From Streptomyces griseus (lineage in GTDB: Bacteria; Actinomycetota; Actinomycetes; Streptomycetales; Streptomycetaceae): a stretch of DNA of 57,227 nt. Below the pieces are notes generated by a model, which was not told the origin of the DNA, did not search any database, and saw only the letters and a program-made list of their open reading frames with translations. The stretch lies in the NCBI RefSeq assembly GCF_001715295.1, contig NZ_MDKB01000001.1:1364708-1421934 (forward strand), given 5' to 3'. Position 1 is the first letter of the stretch, and each line of letters opens with the position of its first letter. The translations under genes and the position numbers were made by a program. Below, piece after piece: positions 18,202-27,662 of the stretch.

Positions 18202-21200
18202 CGTGCCTCCGACGTGCCCGAAGGCATGGTGCGTTCCAATGTGCGCTGATCGTGTTCGGTGGTCAGCCGGTGCAGTTCCGCGGTGAGGACGGCGGCGACG
18301 CGCGGTAGTTCGTCGCTCTCCAACATGTCCCAGTGACCGCAGGCGACCGGCTCGGCCACGAACTCACCGCTGACACGACGCCTCCAGAACGCGCGTAGGC
18401 GAGCGGCAGCACCCTCGGCGTCCGCGTCCTCCACGGCCGTCGCCTGCATCAGCACGACACGGGCGGGTGAATCGGGTACGGCGTAGTCGCGCGTCGTCTC
18501 GCGATGGTGGTTGTACACGTTCAGGTACCGGGCCACCTGGTCGTCGTCGATACCCGGGTACATGCCGTTGAAGCGCACCAGTTTCTCCCTGAACTCCTCC
18601 ATGCCGACCGGCGCGATCGCGGTGCGCTGCTCGTCGTCCTCGGCGCCGTGGGTGTCGAGGAGGACCACGCTGACCTTTCCGTGTCCGGCCGCCATCAGGC
18701 GGCGGCCCATCTCGTAGGCGATCAGGCCGCCGTAGGAGAGCCCGCACAGCACCACTGCCTCCTCGGGACGGGGGTCGACGAGCCGCAGATACTCCTCGGC
18801 CATCGCCTCGATACCGGGCAGAGTGGATTCACCGGGATTGATGCCGGGCGCCTGAAGCCCCACCACGCCGACCTCGTCGGGCAGTTCGGTGGACAAGGGC
18901 AGGTAGCAGAACGCGGTTCCGCCGGCGGGGTGCACACACACCACGCGCTGTCCGCTGCCGCCCGGGCGCAGTTCGACCAGGCTGCTGAGTTCCGAGGACT
19001 GCGCGGCATCCCCGCCGCCCGTGCGCACCCGCTCGGCGAGCGTCTCGATGGTGGGGTGCAGCATGACGGCCCGGACGGGCAGGACGACGCCGAGTTCCTC
19101 CTGGACCGCGGACGCCATCTTGATCGCCGAGATCGACGTGCCGCCCAGGTCGAAGAAGTTGTCACCTATGCCTATGTCCGGGTGCAGCAGCACCTCGCGC
19201 CACACCCGGTACAGCGCCATCTCCACGTGGTCCCGGGGCGCGGCCGCGTTGACCCGCCCCGCACGGGTGGCCGCCGCGACGCGCAGCACCTCTGCCCGGT
19301 CCACCTTGCCGCTGCGGTTCAACGGAAGCCGCGGGAACTCGGCCACCACGGTGGGGATCATGTAGTCGGGAAGACGGTCCTTGAGGGCCGTACGCCACTC
19401 GTGCGGCATCCGCGCACCCTCGGCGTCACACCCCACGCCGGCGACCAGGTGGGGGCCTCCGGGGGTGTCCCGATCGGCCAGGACGACGGCCTCCCGCACC
19501 CCCGGGACCGCGAGCAGTGCCGCCTCGACCTCACCGGGTTCGACACGGAAACCGCGCAGCTTGAGCTGGTCGTCGCGGCGGCCGACGTACTCGGCGTTTC
19601 CGTCCGGCAGCCAACGCGCCAGATCACCGGTGCGGTAGAGGCGTTCACCGGGGACGAACGGGTCGGGCACGAAGAGTTCGTCGGTGATGTCGGGCCGGTT
19701 CAGATACCCACGGGCCAGACTCGCTCCACCGAGGTAGACCTCTGCGGGAACTCCCACGGGTACCGGTCGCATCCGGCCGTCGAGCAGGTAGAGGCGTGTG
19801 CCACGCAGCGGCCGTCCGATGGGACACGGCCGCTCGTACGGCTGTGGGTCGGTGTAGGCGGTGGAGTAGAGCGTGGCCTCGGTCGGGCCGTAGCCGAAGC
19901 AGATGCGCAGGGAGGGCAGCAGCTCCCGCATGCGGTGCAGGGTGCTCTCGGGCAGGGATTCCACTCCCGTGAGGAGCTGACGCAGGCTGGAGCCTGCCAG
20001 GCGTGCGACCGGATCCTCGCCTATCCACAGGACGTAGGAGGGAGGCAGAAACGCCTGGACGACGCTGCGTTCGTGCATCCAGTTCATCAACGCCTCCGGG
20101 TCCCCACGTAGTTCGTCGGGGACCAGATGGAGCACGGCGCCGGTGGTCAACGGGACCAGGAGTTCGTGCACCGATGCGTCGAAGCCGATGCTCGACCAGG
20201 CCGACGACGCCTCACCGGGGGTGTCCCCCATGAGTTCACGCCAGTGGTCGAGGAGATTGACGATGCTGCGGTGCGTCACCGCCACGCCCTTGGGGCGGCC
20301 GGTCGATCCCGAGGTGTAGATGACGTAGGCGAGCCGATTCGGGTCGACGTCGAGGGCAGGCGCCTCGTCGCGCGTCCCCTCCGCCTCCACCTTCGCCAGG
20401 TGTTCCCACAGCTGTGTGTCCTCGTCCGTGGTGTCCTTCCGGTCGGTCAGGACGAGGAGCGCTGCGGCGTCGCTCACCATGGCGGTGAGCCGCTCCGGGG
20501 GCTGGGCGGGATCGAGGGGCAGGTAGGCGGCTCCGGATTTGAGGATCCCGAGCACACCGACGACGAGTTCGGCCGTACGTCCGGCGTGCAGGCCCACCAC
20601 GCGATCGGGGCCGGCACCGCGCGCGACGAGCGCCTGGGCGAGGTGGTTGGCGCGGCGGTCGAGTGCCGCGTAGTCCAGCTCCGCCTCGCTGGCCACCACC
20701 GCACACTGCCCGGGTCGTTCGCGGACCTGCGCGGCGAAGCGCTCCAGTACGCCCGGCGACGCCGGGCCGGTCACGATGGGCCCTGTGCTGAAGGTGGCGA
20801 GGAGCGCCTTCTGCTCCTCCTCGTCGAGCAGCGTCAGTTCGGCGATCTCGGCATCGGGTTGCTCGGTCATCAGACGCAGCACCCGGAGGAATTGACGTAG
20901 GTACCGTTCGATGGTCTCCCGGTCGAAGAGCGCCACCGCGTAGTCGATCTCCCCGGCGAGGTGCCGGCCCTCATCGGCCAGGGCCAGGACCGTGTCGAAC
21001 TTCGCCGGGACGTGGGCGGCGTCATCCCGCAACGCGACGTCCAAGTCGGGGAGTTCGAGTTCCCTCCGCATGGAGGGCACCCAGGCGAACATGGTCTGGA
21101 ACAAGACTGTGCAGGCGGGACTCCGCGGCGGGTTGACCAGTTCGACGACGCGCTCGAAGGGGAGGTCGACGTGTTTCAAGGCGTCACGGATCCGTGTGTT

Positions 21201-22190
21201 CACCTGCTTCAGTACATCCTTGACCCGGGGCGAGCCGGAGAGGTCCGCGCGCAGGGCGAGGGTGTTGACGAAGAAGCCGATCAGCCCCTCGACGTCCCCG
21301 CGCCGGCGATTCGACGTAGGGGCGCCCACCACGACGTCCTCCTGCCCGGAGAGCAAGGACAGCAGCACGGACCAGCCGGTGAGTACGGTCGCGTAGAGGG
21401 TGACATCGTTGTCCGAGGCCAGGTCGCGCAGGGCCTGCGTCAGGCTCTCGTCGACGGTCACCGGCAACCGGGCGCCGCGGAAGTCCTGTTCGGGCGGGCG
21501 GAGCCGATCGGTGGGGAGGGTGGTCACAGCCGGCGTCCCGGCCAGTGTGGTGGTCCAGTAGTCGGCGTGCGGGACCGGCTCGTCTCCCGACATCCACTCC
21601 CACTGCCAGCGCGTGTAGTCGCTGTACTGCCACGTCAGTTCCGGCAGCGGGACCTCCTGCCCCTGGAGGAGCGCGGAGTACACCTGGCCCAGCTCTTTCA
21701 GCAGCAGGGAGCGGGACCAACCGTCGAAAACGATGTGATGTACCGTCAAAATCAGGACATGGTGGTCGGCTCGGAGCGCTACCAAGCAGCCGCGCGCCAT
21801 GGGTTCCTCGCCCAGACGGAACGGGGTGCCCTCCACCTCCCGCCGTATGCGCGTGAGCCGTTCGGCCGCGTCGGCCAGTCCTGTCAGATCCTTGAAGGTC
21901 ACCGGGAACCGGGTGTCCGGCGGATCGACCAGTTGAAGCGCCGTGCCCTCCGAGGGGACCAGTCGGGTGCGCAGGGCCTCGTGCCGGGCCGTGAGGACGT
22001 GGAGCGCCTCGACGAGCAGATCCCGGTCCAGGGGTCCCCGGATGTCGAAGGGCATGGGCTCGTTGTAGGCGGCGCTGGCGTCCCCGTCCATGCGCGCCAT
22101 GACCCACAGGCGTTCCTGCGCCAGCGACAAAGGCGCGGAATTCTTCTCCTCGCCGGAATGGTTACTGACTGCGATGCGGGGTAAAGACAC
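18198..22190 (-). CDS. NRPS, C-A-T-TE
   Basis: A 1330-residue single-module NRPS and first gene of the cluster 1 operon. C domain at about 20-440 with intact HHIVFDG near 153; A domain about 470-970 with YTSGSTGRPKG near 629, FGYGPTE near 768 and YRTGDLARW; T domain near 1016 (LGGTSISAIKM); TE about 1070-1310 with GLSYGG near 1148 and GHWDML near 1288. The A pocket reads about D-A-H-F-L-G-G-L-Y-K; no confident substrate. Detoxins carry an ester-linked amino acid on the detoxinine core, so a free-standing condensing module fits ester formation or acylation. The upstream spacer is 1.25 kb, and the gene is coupled to the NRPS/PKS by a 4-base overlap. Confidence 0.92.
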   Translation of the reverse strand: MSLPRIAVSNHSGEEKNSAPLSLAQERLWVMARMDGDASAAYNEPMPFDIRGPLDRDLLVEALHVLTARHEALRTRLVPSEGTALQLVDPPDTRFPVTFKDLTGLADAAERLTRIRREVEGTPFRLGEEPMARGCLVALRADHHVLILTVHHIVFDGWSRSLLLKELGQVYSALLQGQEVPLPELTWQYSDYTRWQWEWMSGDEPVPHADYWTTTLAGTPAVTTLPTDRLRPPEQDFRGARLPVTVDESLTQALRDLASDNDVTLYATVLTGWSVLLSLLSGQEDVVVGAPTSNRRRGDVEGLIGFFVNTLALRADLSGSPRVKDVLKQVNTRIRDALKHVDLPFERVVELVNPPRSPACTVLFQTMFAWVPSMRRELELPDLDVALRDDAAHVPAKFDTVLALADEGRHLAGEIDYAVALFDRETIERYLRQFLRVLRLMTEQPDAEIAELTLLDEEEQKALLATFSTGPIVTGPASPGVLERFAAQVRERPGQCAVVASEAELDYAALDRRANHLAQALVARGAGPDRVVGLHAGRTAELVVGVLGILKSGAAYLPLDPAQPPERLTAMVSDAAALLVLTDRKDTTDEDTQLWEHLAKVEAEGTRDEAPALDVDPNRLAYVIYTSGSTGRPKGVAVTHRSIVNLLDHWRELMGDTPGEASSAWSSIGFDASVHELLVPLTTGAVLHLVPDELRGDPEALMNWMHERSVVQAFLPPSYVLWIGEDPVARLAGSSLRQLLTGVESLPESTLHRMRELLPSLRICFGYGPTEATLYSTAYTDPQPYERPCPIGRPLRGTRLYLLDGRMRPVPVGVPAEVYLGGASLARGYLNRPDITDELFVPDPFVPGERLYRTGDLARWLPDGNAEYVGRRDDQLKLRGFRVEPGEVEAALLAVPGVREAVVLADRDTPGGPHLVAGVGCDAEGARMPHEWRTALKDRLPDYMIPTVVAEFPRLPLNRSGKVDRAEVLRVAAATRAGRVNAAAPRDHVEMALYRVWREVLLHPDIGIGDNFFDLGGTSISAIKMASAVQEELGVVLPVRAVMLHPTIETLAERVRTGGGDAAQSSELSSLVELRPGGSGQRVVCVHPAGGTAFCYLPLSTELPDEVGVVGLQAPGINPGESTLPGIEAMAEEYLRLVDPRPEEAVVLCGLSYGGLIAYEMGRRLMAAGHGKVSVVLLDTHGAEDDEQRTAIAPVGMEEFREKLVRFNGMYPGIDDDQVARYLNVYNHHRETTRDYAVPDSPARVVLMQATAVEDADAEGAAARLRAFWRRRVSGEFVAEPVACGHWDMLESDELPRVAAVLTAELHRLTTEHDQRTLERTMPSGTSEAR

Positions 22191-23444
22191 GAATTGCCCT
22201 TCACGAGAGGAGAGCGTGACGGAAATCGGATGCGAATTTCTCGGAATCGTCGCGCCGAAGTCCGGAACGTATGCGCTGTCATGGAAGTGTGTGTGCTTTG
22301 AAACAACGCCTTACGGATTCAGGGTCTTCGACGGGGCCCGGGTCGGGGTCGTCGGCTGAGCTGCCTGGTCCGCGCTCCGTCCGCGCTGGTGTGGGGGCAG
22401 CGCGGAGGGCGTGCTGATTCAGGTTTCGAACCGGACTTTTACGGACTCGGCGGCGTATCGCGCCGCGCTTCTGGGAATCGTCACCTGTCTGCCCAGGCTC
22501 CATAAAGTTGCGCGAGGTGCACGAGGAGTAACGGTTGCGTACGCTCCTGTCCAATTCGGCCGTCCGTGCGGTGGCTCATTTCCGTTGATGCTATGTGCGC
22601 TCGGATTGCATGGTCAACTGTGACCAACGCCACACCGATTCGGCGACGGAATACTGTTTGGGCTCGCCGTGCGAGGTCAAGGGGGGTGCCCGAAGAGGTT
22701 GGACCGCATGAGGACACGTGCGTGGGTGTCGCCGTGCCTCGCTCGGCCGACCGGGCGGTGGCGTGGACGGCCGTCGCCGGGGGACTCCTCCCTGCCGCCC
22801 GCCGACCTCGGCTCCGGCCCCGGGTCGGACGCCTGAGGGCCGTCCCGCACTGCACGGCGGGCGCGCGACCACAGCCCCGGCATCGCGCGACGTTGACGGC
22901 ACGTCCGCTTCCGTCAAGATGCGGACATCCCTCCGCCGTGCGATGGGCCGCATCCGATGCCATGCACTGATCCACCGGGACCTGCGGGGCAACCCGTGAG
23001 CTGCTGAACGCGCCGCGGACGGGTTCTGACCGGCCGGCTCCTCCCCGGCGGACATACGCGAACTCTCCCGGGCTTCCGCGCACCGGCCTGATCCCCGAGC
23101 TTCCGGTACTCGGGCGCCCTCCCCTCACCCGCGACAGAGGTGCTGCCACGTCAGGTGTGGGGCGCCGCTTGCCTCTCCGGTGCGGATCCACCGGCTTCGG
23201 ACGGCGGTCCCCCCTGCCCACGGCGTCCAGCCGAACCGGTCGCCACCGAACGCCCGGAGGGGTTCAAGGGGCGGCCGGGTGGTGCAGGACGCCACACATG
23301 ACGGGGGAACGTCCGGATCGCGCACGCCCGGCGGACTCCACGGGGGCGTACTCCGACCGGGAGCGGGTACACGCAGGGGCGGCGGTACACGCGACGACGC
23401 GTTGCCCGCATCCGGAGTGATCGATCACCGAAGGAGAACCTGCT
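22191..23444. promoter_or_regulatory. 1.25-kb gene-free leader of cluster 1
   Basis: No ORF here shows recognisable protein similarity or a consistent Streptomyces codon pattern. The first roughly 450 bases upstream of the NRPS (22200-22650) are less GC-rich than their surroundings and probably hold the operon promoter and long leader. The part from 22700 to 23440 is GC-rich without a convincing gene. The NRPS ribosome site is the purine-rich run before 22190. Confidence 0.4.
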
Positions 23445-23708
23445 GTGCTGACACCCAGTCCTCAGGACCTGCGAGTAGCTCTGGCACGCTACGCCGACGC
23501 CCGTATCGAGGACGCACGCCGTTCCACGGACGTCACGGTCCGGGCGGTCGAGGACGCCACCCGCACCCTGTGCGTCATGACCGGCACCTGCGAGATCTCC
23601 GAGGCGCTGCACGCCGCCGACACCAGACTCGGTCTGCGTGCCGCCGGTGTCTCCGGTGGCGAGACCCTGACGGGGTCTCAGCAGGACAAGCGCCTTCGGG
23701 CCGCCTGA
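23445..23708 (+). CDS. DUF5133 domain protein
   Basis: An 87-residue soluble protein. The opening LTPSPQDLRVALARYADAR and the core DATRTLCVMTGTCEISEAL match the small DUF5133 family, common in several copies in Streptomyces genomes and of unknown function. GTG 23445 is chosen for the AAGGAG eight bases upstream. It is a lone gene ended by a stem-loop and facing the PRC-barrel gene, with no visible link to either NRPS cluster. Confidence 0.8.
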   Translation: MLTPSPQDLRVALARYADARIEDARRSTDVTVRAVEDATRTLCVMTGTCEISEALHAADTRLGLRAAGVSGGETLTGSQQDKRLRAA

Positions 23709-23768
23709 TCGGCCGTCTCCCGTTCCGCCGTCGGCGGCGCGCCTGCGCCCACCGTTCGGGAAGCACTA

Positions 23769-23799
23769 CGGCGCCACCGCCATGCTGTCGGTGGCGCCG
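23769..23799. terminator. Stem-loop between DUF5133 and PRC-barrel genes
   Basis: A perfect 11-bp stem, arms 23769-23779 and 23789-23799 with a 9-base loop, lies between two convergent genes. It probably terminates both. Confidence 0.65.
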
Positions 23800-23807
23800 C
23801 GTCATGT

Positions 23808-24164
23808 CTACTGCGAGACGGTGACCAGGGATGCGTAGTACGCGCCCAGCGAACGCAGGTAGAAGAGGTCGCCGGTGTCCTGATCGCGCTCGAAGCGCGG
23901 GGCGTCCATGATCTCGTCCTTGGTGCACGAGACCGTGATCACGCGCGCGGAGTCGTCGACGGCTGTCACCAGACCCACCGGTACGACGACGCTCCTGCCG
24001 AACTTCCAGACTCCTGCATCGACCACCACGTGGTCGAAGCCGGGAACCTGGGAGACCCTGACGACACTGCCCAGACCGCCGTCCTGGGTTTCCACTCCGT
24101 AGCCGATCATGTCCTCGCCCAGTACGCGGTTCAGATGCGCCGGGTAAGCCCAGACCGTGTCCAT
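23808..24164 (-). CDS. PRC-barrel domain protein
   Basis: A 118-residue protein with a PRC-barrel-like beta domain: IGYGVETQDGGLGSVVRVSQ, then DHVVVDAGVWKFGRSVVVPV and SARVITVSCTKDEIMDAP. This resembles the stress-associated PRC-barrel proteins of actinobacteria. ATG 24164 has GAGGAGGCGAC upstream; the longer open frame further upstream lacks homology. Function unknown. It is divergent from the ACT gene across a 430-base gap and appears unrelated to the clusters. Confidence 0.75.
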   Translation of the reverse strand: MDTVWAYPAHLNRVLGEDMIGYGVETQDGGLGSVVRVSQVPGFDHVVVDAGVWKFGRSVVVPVGLVTAVDDSARVITVSCTKDEIMDAPRFERDQDTGDLFYLRSLGAYYASLVTVSQ

Positions 24165-24596
24165 TGTCGCCTCCTCACGGCGGCCGCCGAATCCGGCCGC
24201 GGGACTTCCATATGCCCCTGCATACGGAAGTGAAGCGGCCTGGAAGCCGACCTCTGCCCAATTCACTCCGATGCGCCGCCGTGTACGCCGAGCCCGAGCC
24301 CGAGACCCGGCCGCGCGGGCACTCCTGGCGGCGGCCGGGCCCGGCCACGACTCCCTCATTTCCGCCCGCCGCTCGTCCCGCCCCCCGCGATCCCGTCGGC
24401 CCGGCCCGGGGGGCGTCGGCATCCCCCGCCGAGCCCGCACATGCGGTCCGCGCCGCTGCGGGTACCGCGCGGGGTGCGGGGCAACGGGTCCGACGGCACG
24501 ATCACATGACCGACCGCCCCCGGATCGGTCGAACGACAGCCCGGCCCGCCGCTCTCGGTGCGCCCTCCGCCCACCCGGCTGTATAAGGTGTCACCC
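24165..24596. other. Intergenic spacer, nothing recognised
   Basis: A very GC-rich 432-base gap between divergent genes. The frames crossing it give proline/arginine-rich translations without similarity. TATAAG at about 24581-24586 could be a -10 for the ACT gene, whose leader would then be very short. Confidence 0.4.
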
Positions 24597-25007
24597 GTGC
24601 CTGGCGAGACTGACCTGCAACGACTTCTGACCTACATGCGGCCCGAGATGAATCCGGGACGCTACGTGTTCACCACCGTGGCCGGAGGCATTCCTCCCGG
24701 GGTGACTCCGGTCGTCACGGTGGCCGAACTCGAAGGCCTCACCCTGGTGCTGCGGCAGGAGGATGCCGAGGCGGCGGGGCTGACGTACGACTACGTGGCC
24801 GGGTGGTTGGTCCTGCGGGTGCACTCCGCCCTGGACGCGGTGGGCCTGACCGCCGCGGTCGCCCACGAACTCGCGCGTGCCGGCGTCAGTTGCAACGTGG
24901 TGGCCGGATTCCACCACGACCACCTCTTCGTGCCGTACGAGGCGGCGGAGCGTGCCATGGAACTGCTCGAAGGGCTCTCCCGGAGATCCGCGGCAGGCGT
25001 CGCGTAG
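24597..25007 (+). CDS. ACT-domain amino-acid-binding protein
   Basis: A 136-residue protein of the small ACT-domain family. It begins GETDLQRLLTYMRPEMNPGR and contains LDAVGLTAAVAHELARAGVS followed by CNVVAGFHHDHLFVPYEAAE, with the beta-alpha-beta pattern of ACT domains. GTG 24597 is preferred to the longer frame because homology starts here, though the ribosome site (AAGGTG) is weak. These proteins probably bind amino acids. A hairpin separates it from the UvrA-like gene 121 bases downstream. Confidence 0.8.
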   Translation: MPGETDLQRLLTYMRPEMNPGRYVFTTVAGGIPPGVTPVVTVAELEGLTLVLRQEDAEAAGLTYDYVAGWLVLRVHSALDAVGLTAAVAHELARAGVSCNVVAGFHHDHLFVPYEAAERAMELLEGLSRRSAAGVA

Positions 25008-25031
25008 TAGCCTCAGTGGTTCTCCGGGAAG

Positions 25032-25063
25032 GGCATTCGAGGTGCTCGGGACGAGAATGCCCC
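25032..25063 (+). terminator. Hairpin between ACT and UvrA-like genes
   Basis: Arms GGGCATTC (25032-25039) and GAATGCCC (25056-25063) pair perfectly over a 16-base loop, 25 bases after the ACT stop and 65 bases before the UvrA-like start. It could be a terminator or a leader structure of the resistance gene. Confidence 0.45.
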
Positions 25064-25128
25064 GGCTCCCGCCGGGCGCTCCGGACCCCGTACGTTCCCC
25101 TTCCCGCCGTCGGGAGAGGACTGAAGAC

Positions 25129-27621
25129 ATGACAGAGAACGCGCGTACCTCGGAGTCCATCGAGGTGGTGGGGGCGCGGACCAACAACCTCCGCGATGTC
25201 ACCGTGAGCATCCCCAAAGGACGGGTGGTGGCCTTCACGGGGGTCAGTGGCAGCGGCAAGACCTCGTTAGCGATCGACACGCTGCACAGCGAGGCCCAAC
25301 TCCGCTACCTGGAAGGGCTTTCCCCGTTCGTCCGGCAGTACATCACCCAGCGCAACCGCCCCAAGGTGGACCGGGTCCTCGGTCTCGGCGCCACTCTCGC
25401 CGTCGACCAGCGCCGGCTCAACCGCAACCCTCGTTCCACCGTCGCCACCATCACCGGCATCGACGGCCACCTCGGACTGCTGTACTCCCGGCTGCCCGGC
25501 ATCGGCCCGGACGTGGTTCCCGGCGACGGCCATCTCAGCACGGCCCACTTCGACCGGCACAGTCCGGAGGGCAGCTGCCCGGACTGCCACGGCGTCGGCG
25601 GACGCTGGCAGGCACGGGAAGAACTCGTCATCACACACCCGGAGTTGCCCCTCTTCGACGGCGCCTCTCCCTGGTACGCGAAGTGGCGCTCCGGCGAACA
25701 CGCCTTCATTCCCGCGCTGGCCGAGAAGCGCGGCGTGGACCTGGCACAGCCCTGGCAGTCGCTGCCCGAAGGCTTCCGGCACAACGTGCTGTACGGCACG
25801 GGTGACGAGAAGATCGAGGCGACCGTCGAGATGCCGAACAAGAACGAGACCTCCTCCTGGACCTACACCTCCAGCGAGCCGCTGCGCGGGGCACTCGCCG
25901 AAGTGGAGAGGGTCTTCGCGAACGCGGCGACACCCAGCGCCAAGGAGCGGTACCTGCCGTACATGCGCAAGATGCCCTGCACCACCTGCGGCGGCACCGG
26001 CTACGACGCGATCGCCCGGTCGGTACAGCTCGGCGGGCTCGCCTACCCCGAACTGCTGGAGGTCGACGTCCGCGAGGTCCGCGCCTGGGGGGACCGGGTC
26101 ACCTCCGGCCTCGGCACCGGACAGCGCGCGGTCGGCGAACCCCTCCTCCAGGACCTCGCCCGCAGACTCCGGGTGCTGGACCGTCTCGGCCTCGCCCACC
26201 TCCAGCTGTCGCGCGGCGCGGCCACCCTGTCCGGCGGCGAACTCCAGCGCACCCGGCTCGCCGCCCAGCTCAGCACCGAACTCAGCGACATCATCTTCGT
26301 CCTGGACGAGCCGGGCACCGGCCTCCACCCCGCGGACAAGGCCCATCTGCTGGACATCGCGCTGGAACTGCGCGCCGCCGGGAACACCGTGCTGCTGGTC
26401 GAGCACGACCCGGAGCTGATCGCCCGCGCCGACTGGGTGATCGACATGGGCCCCGGCGCCGGACGGCTGGGCGGCGAGGTGCTCGTCTCCGGCACTCCGG
26501 CGGACGTAGCCGCGCACCCGACCTCGCTCACCGGCCACTACCTCGCCGGGAAGGGACCGCGCCTGCGCCGCGCCCGCCGGCCGGTCGGGGACGGCACCCG
26601 CTGGGTCGAGCTGCACGGGCTGTCCGCGCACAACGTGACCACCGACCTGGTCCGCTTCCCGGTGGGCCGGCTGACCTGCCTGACCGGGGTCAGCGGCAGC
26701 GGCAAGAGCAGTCTGCTCGGCGCGCTCGGCGCAGGGACGGAGGCGGCTCTGACCGGAACGGCGGCCGACACCGTCCGCCGGGTCACCGGCAGCGAGAGCT
26801 TCAGCTGGGTCGCCGTGGTCGACCAGGAGCCGATCGGCCGGACACCCCGTTCCAACCCCGCCACGTACAGCAAGGCGTTCGACATCGTCCGCAAACTGTT
26901 CGCGGAGACCGACGAGGCACGCAAGCGGGGCATCAAGTCCTCCTGGTTCTCCTTCAACGCGGCGAACGGCGGACGCTGCGAGACCTGCACCGGATACGGC
27001 CGCAAGCTGGTCAACATGCACTTCCTGCCGGACGTGTGGGTGGTCTGCGACGCCTGCGAGGGCCGCCGTTACACAGCGGAGGCCCTGGAGATCACCTACC
27101 AGGGTCTGAGCATCGACGGGGTGCTGGAACTGACCGTCGCCGAGGCCGTCGAACGCCTCACGGACCACCGCCAGCTGGCGGAGGCCCTGGAGGCCATGGA
27201 CCGGGTCGGGCTCGGCTATCTGCAACTCGGGCAGAACGCCACCGAGCTCTCCGGCGGCGAGGCGCAGCGCCTGAAGCTGGCGTCGGCGATCCAGCGGGGA
27301 TCCGCGGGCCGTAAGGCCGGACTGGTCGTGCTCGACGAACCCGTCTCCGGACTGCACCCCTCCGACATCCAGCGCATGGTGGACGCCTTCGACCTGCTGC
27401 TGGACTCGGGCAACACCGTGGTCGTCGCTGAGCACGACATCCCCGTCGCCGCCTCCGCGGACTGGGTGATCGACCTGGGGCCGGGCGCCGGCCCGGACGG
27501 GGGCGCGGTCGTGGCCGTGGGAACCCCGGACCAGGTCGCGGAAGCCGACACCCCGACCGCGGGCTTCTTCCGCCGGTACGCGGCCGGGCTGCCGCTGCTG
27601 GGCGGGCCCGCCGGCCACTGA
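25129..27621 (+). CDS. UvrA-like ABC ATPase (candidate DNA-damage self-resistance protein)
   Basis: An 830-residue double ABC ATPase of the UvrA family. Walker A motifs are GVSGSGKTSLA near residue 42 and GVSGSGKSSLL near 520. ABC signatures are LSGGELQRTRLA and LSGGEAQRLKLA, with VLDEPGTGLHP and VLDEPVSGLHP as Walker B. Zinc-finger cysteine pairs appear in CPDCHGVGGR, CTTCGGTGYD and CETCTGYGRK with CDACEGRRY. It is about 100 residues shorter than true UvrA, like accessory paralogues. UvrA-like proteins protect producers of DNA-damaging drugs (DrrC for daunorubicin). Tetrahydroisoquinoline antibiotics alkylate DNA, so this is the natural resistance candidate for cluster 2. ATG 25129 follows GGGAGAGG. 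A second copy of true uvrA would be expected elsewhere. Confidence 0.9.
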   Translation: MTENARTSESIEVVGARTNNLRDVTVSIPKGRVVAFTGVSGSGKTSLAIDTLHSEAQLRYLEGLSPFVRQYITQRNRPKVDRVLGLGATLAVDQRRLNRNPRSTVATITGIDGHLGLLYSRLPGIGPDVVPGDGHLSTAHFDRHSPEGSCPDCHGVGGRWQAREELVITHPELPLFDGASPWYAKWRSGEHAFIPALAEKRGVDLAQPWQSLPEGFRHNVLYGTGDEKIEATVEMPNKNETSSWTYTSSEPLRGALAEVERVFANAATPSAKERYLPYMRKMPCTTCGGTGYDAIARSVQLGGLAYPELLEVDVREVRAWGDRVTSGLGTGQRAVGEPLLQDLARRLRVLDRLGLAHLQLSRGAATLSGGELQRTRLAAQLSTELSDIIFVLDEPGTGLHPADKAHLLDIALELRAAGNTVLLVEHDPELIARADWVIDMGPGAGRLGGEVLVSGTPADVAAHPTSLTGHYLAGKGPRLRRARRPVGDGTRWVELHGLSAHNVTTDLVRFPVGRLTCLTGVSGSGKSSLLGALGAGTEAALTGTAADTVRRVTGSESFSWVAVVDQEPIGRTPRSNPATYSKAFDIVRKLFAETDEARKRGIKSSWFSFNAANGGRCETCTGYGRKLVNMHFLPDVWVVCDACEGRRYTAEALEITYQGLSIDGVLELTVAEAVERLTDHRQLAEALEAMDRVGLGYLQLGQNATELSGGEAQRLKLASAIQRGSAGRKAGLVVLDEPVSGLHPSDIQRMVDAFDLLLDSGNTVVVAEHDIPVAASADWVIDLGPGAGPDGGAVVAVGTPDQVAEADTPTAGFFRRYAAGLPLLGGPAGH

Positions 27622-27662
27622 GGCACCGGTGGCGCCCCGCGCCCGGCCGTGGGCGTGCACGG

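Noticed and set aside
12277..18249. A 1990-codon open frame on the plus strand
   Set aside because: It lies entirely opposite the NRPS/PKS gene, whose domains are unmistakable on the minus strand. Its translation has no domain signature; it is an antisense shadow of GC-rich coding.
22481..23221. A 246-codon minus-strand frame in the cluster 1 leader
   Set aside because: Low-complexity Arg/Ser/Gly/Pro translation, no ribosome site, no recognisable domain; treated as non-coding.
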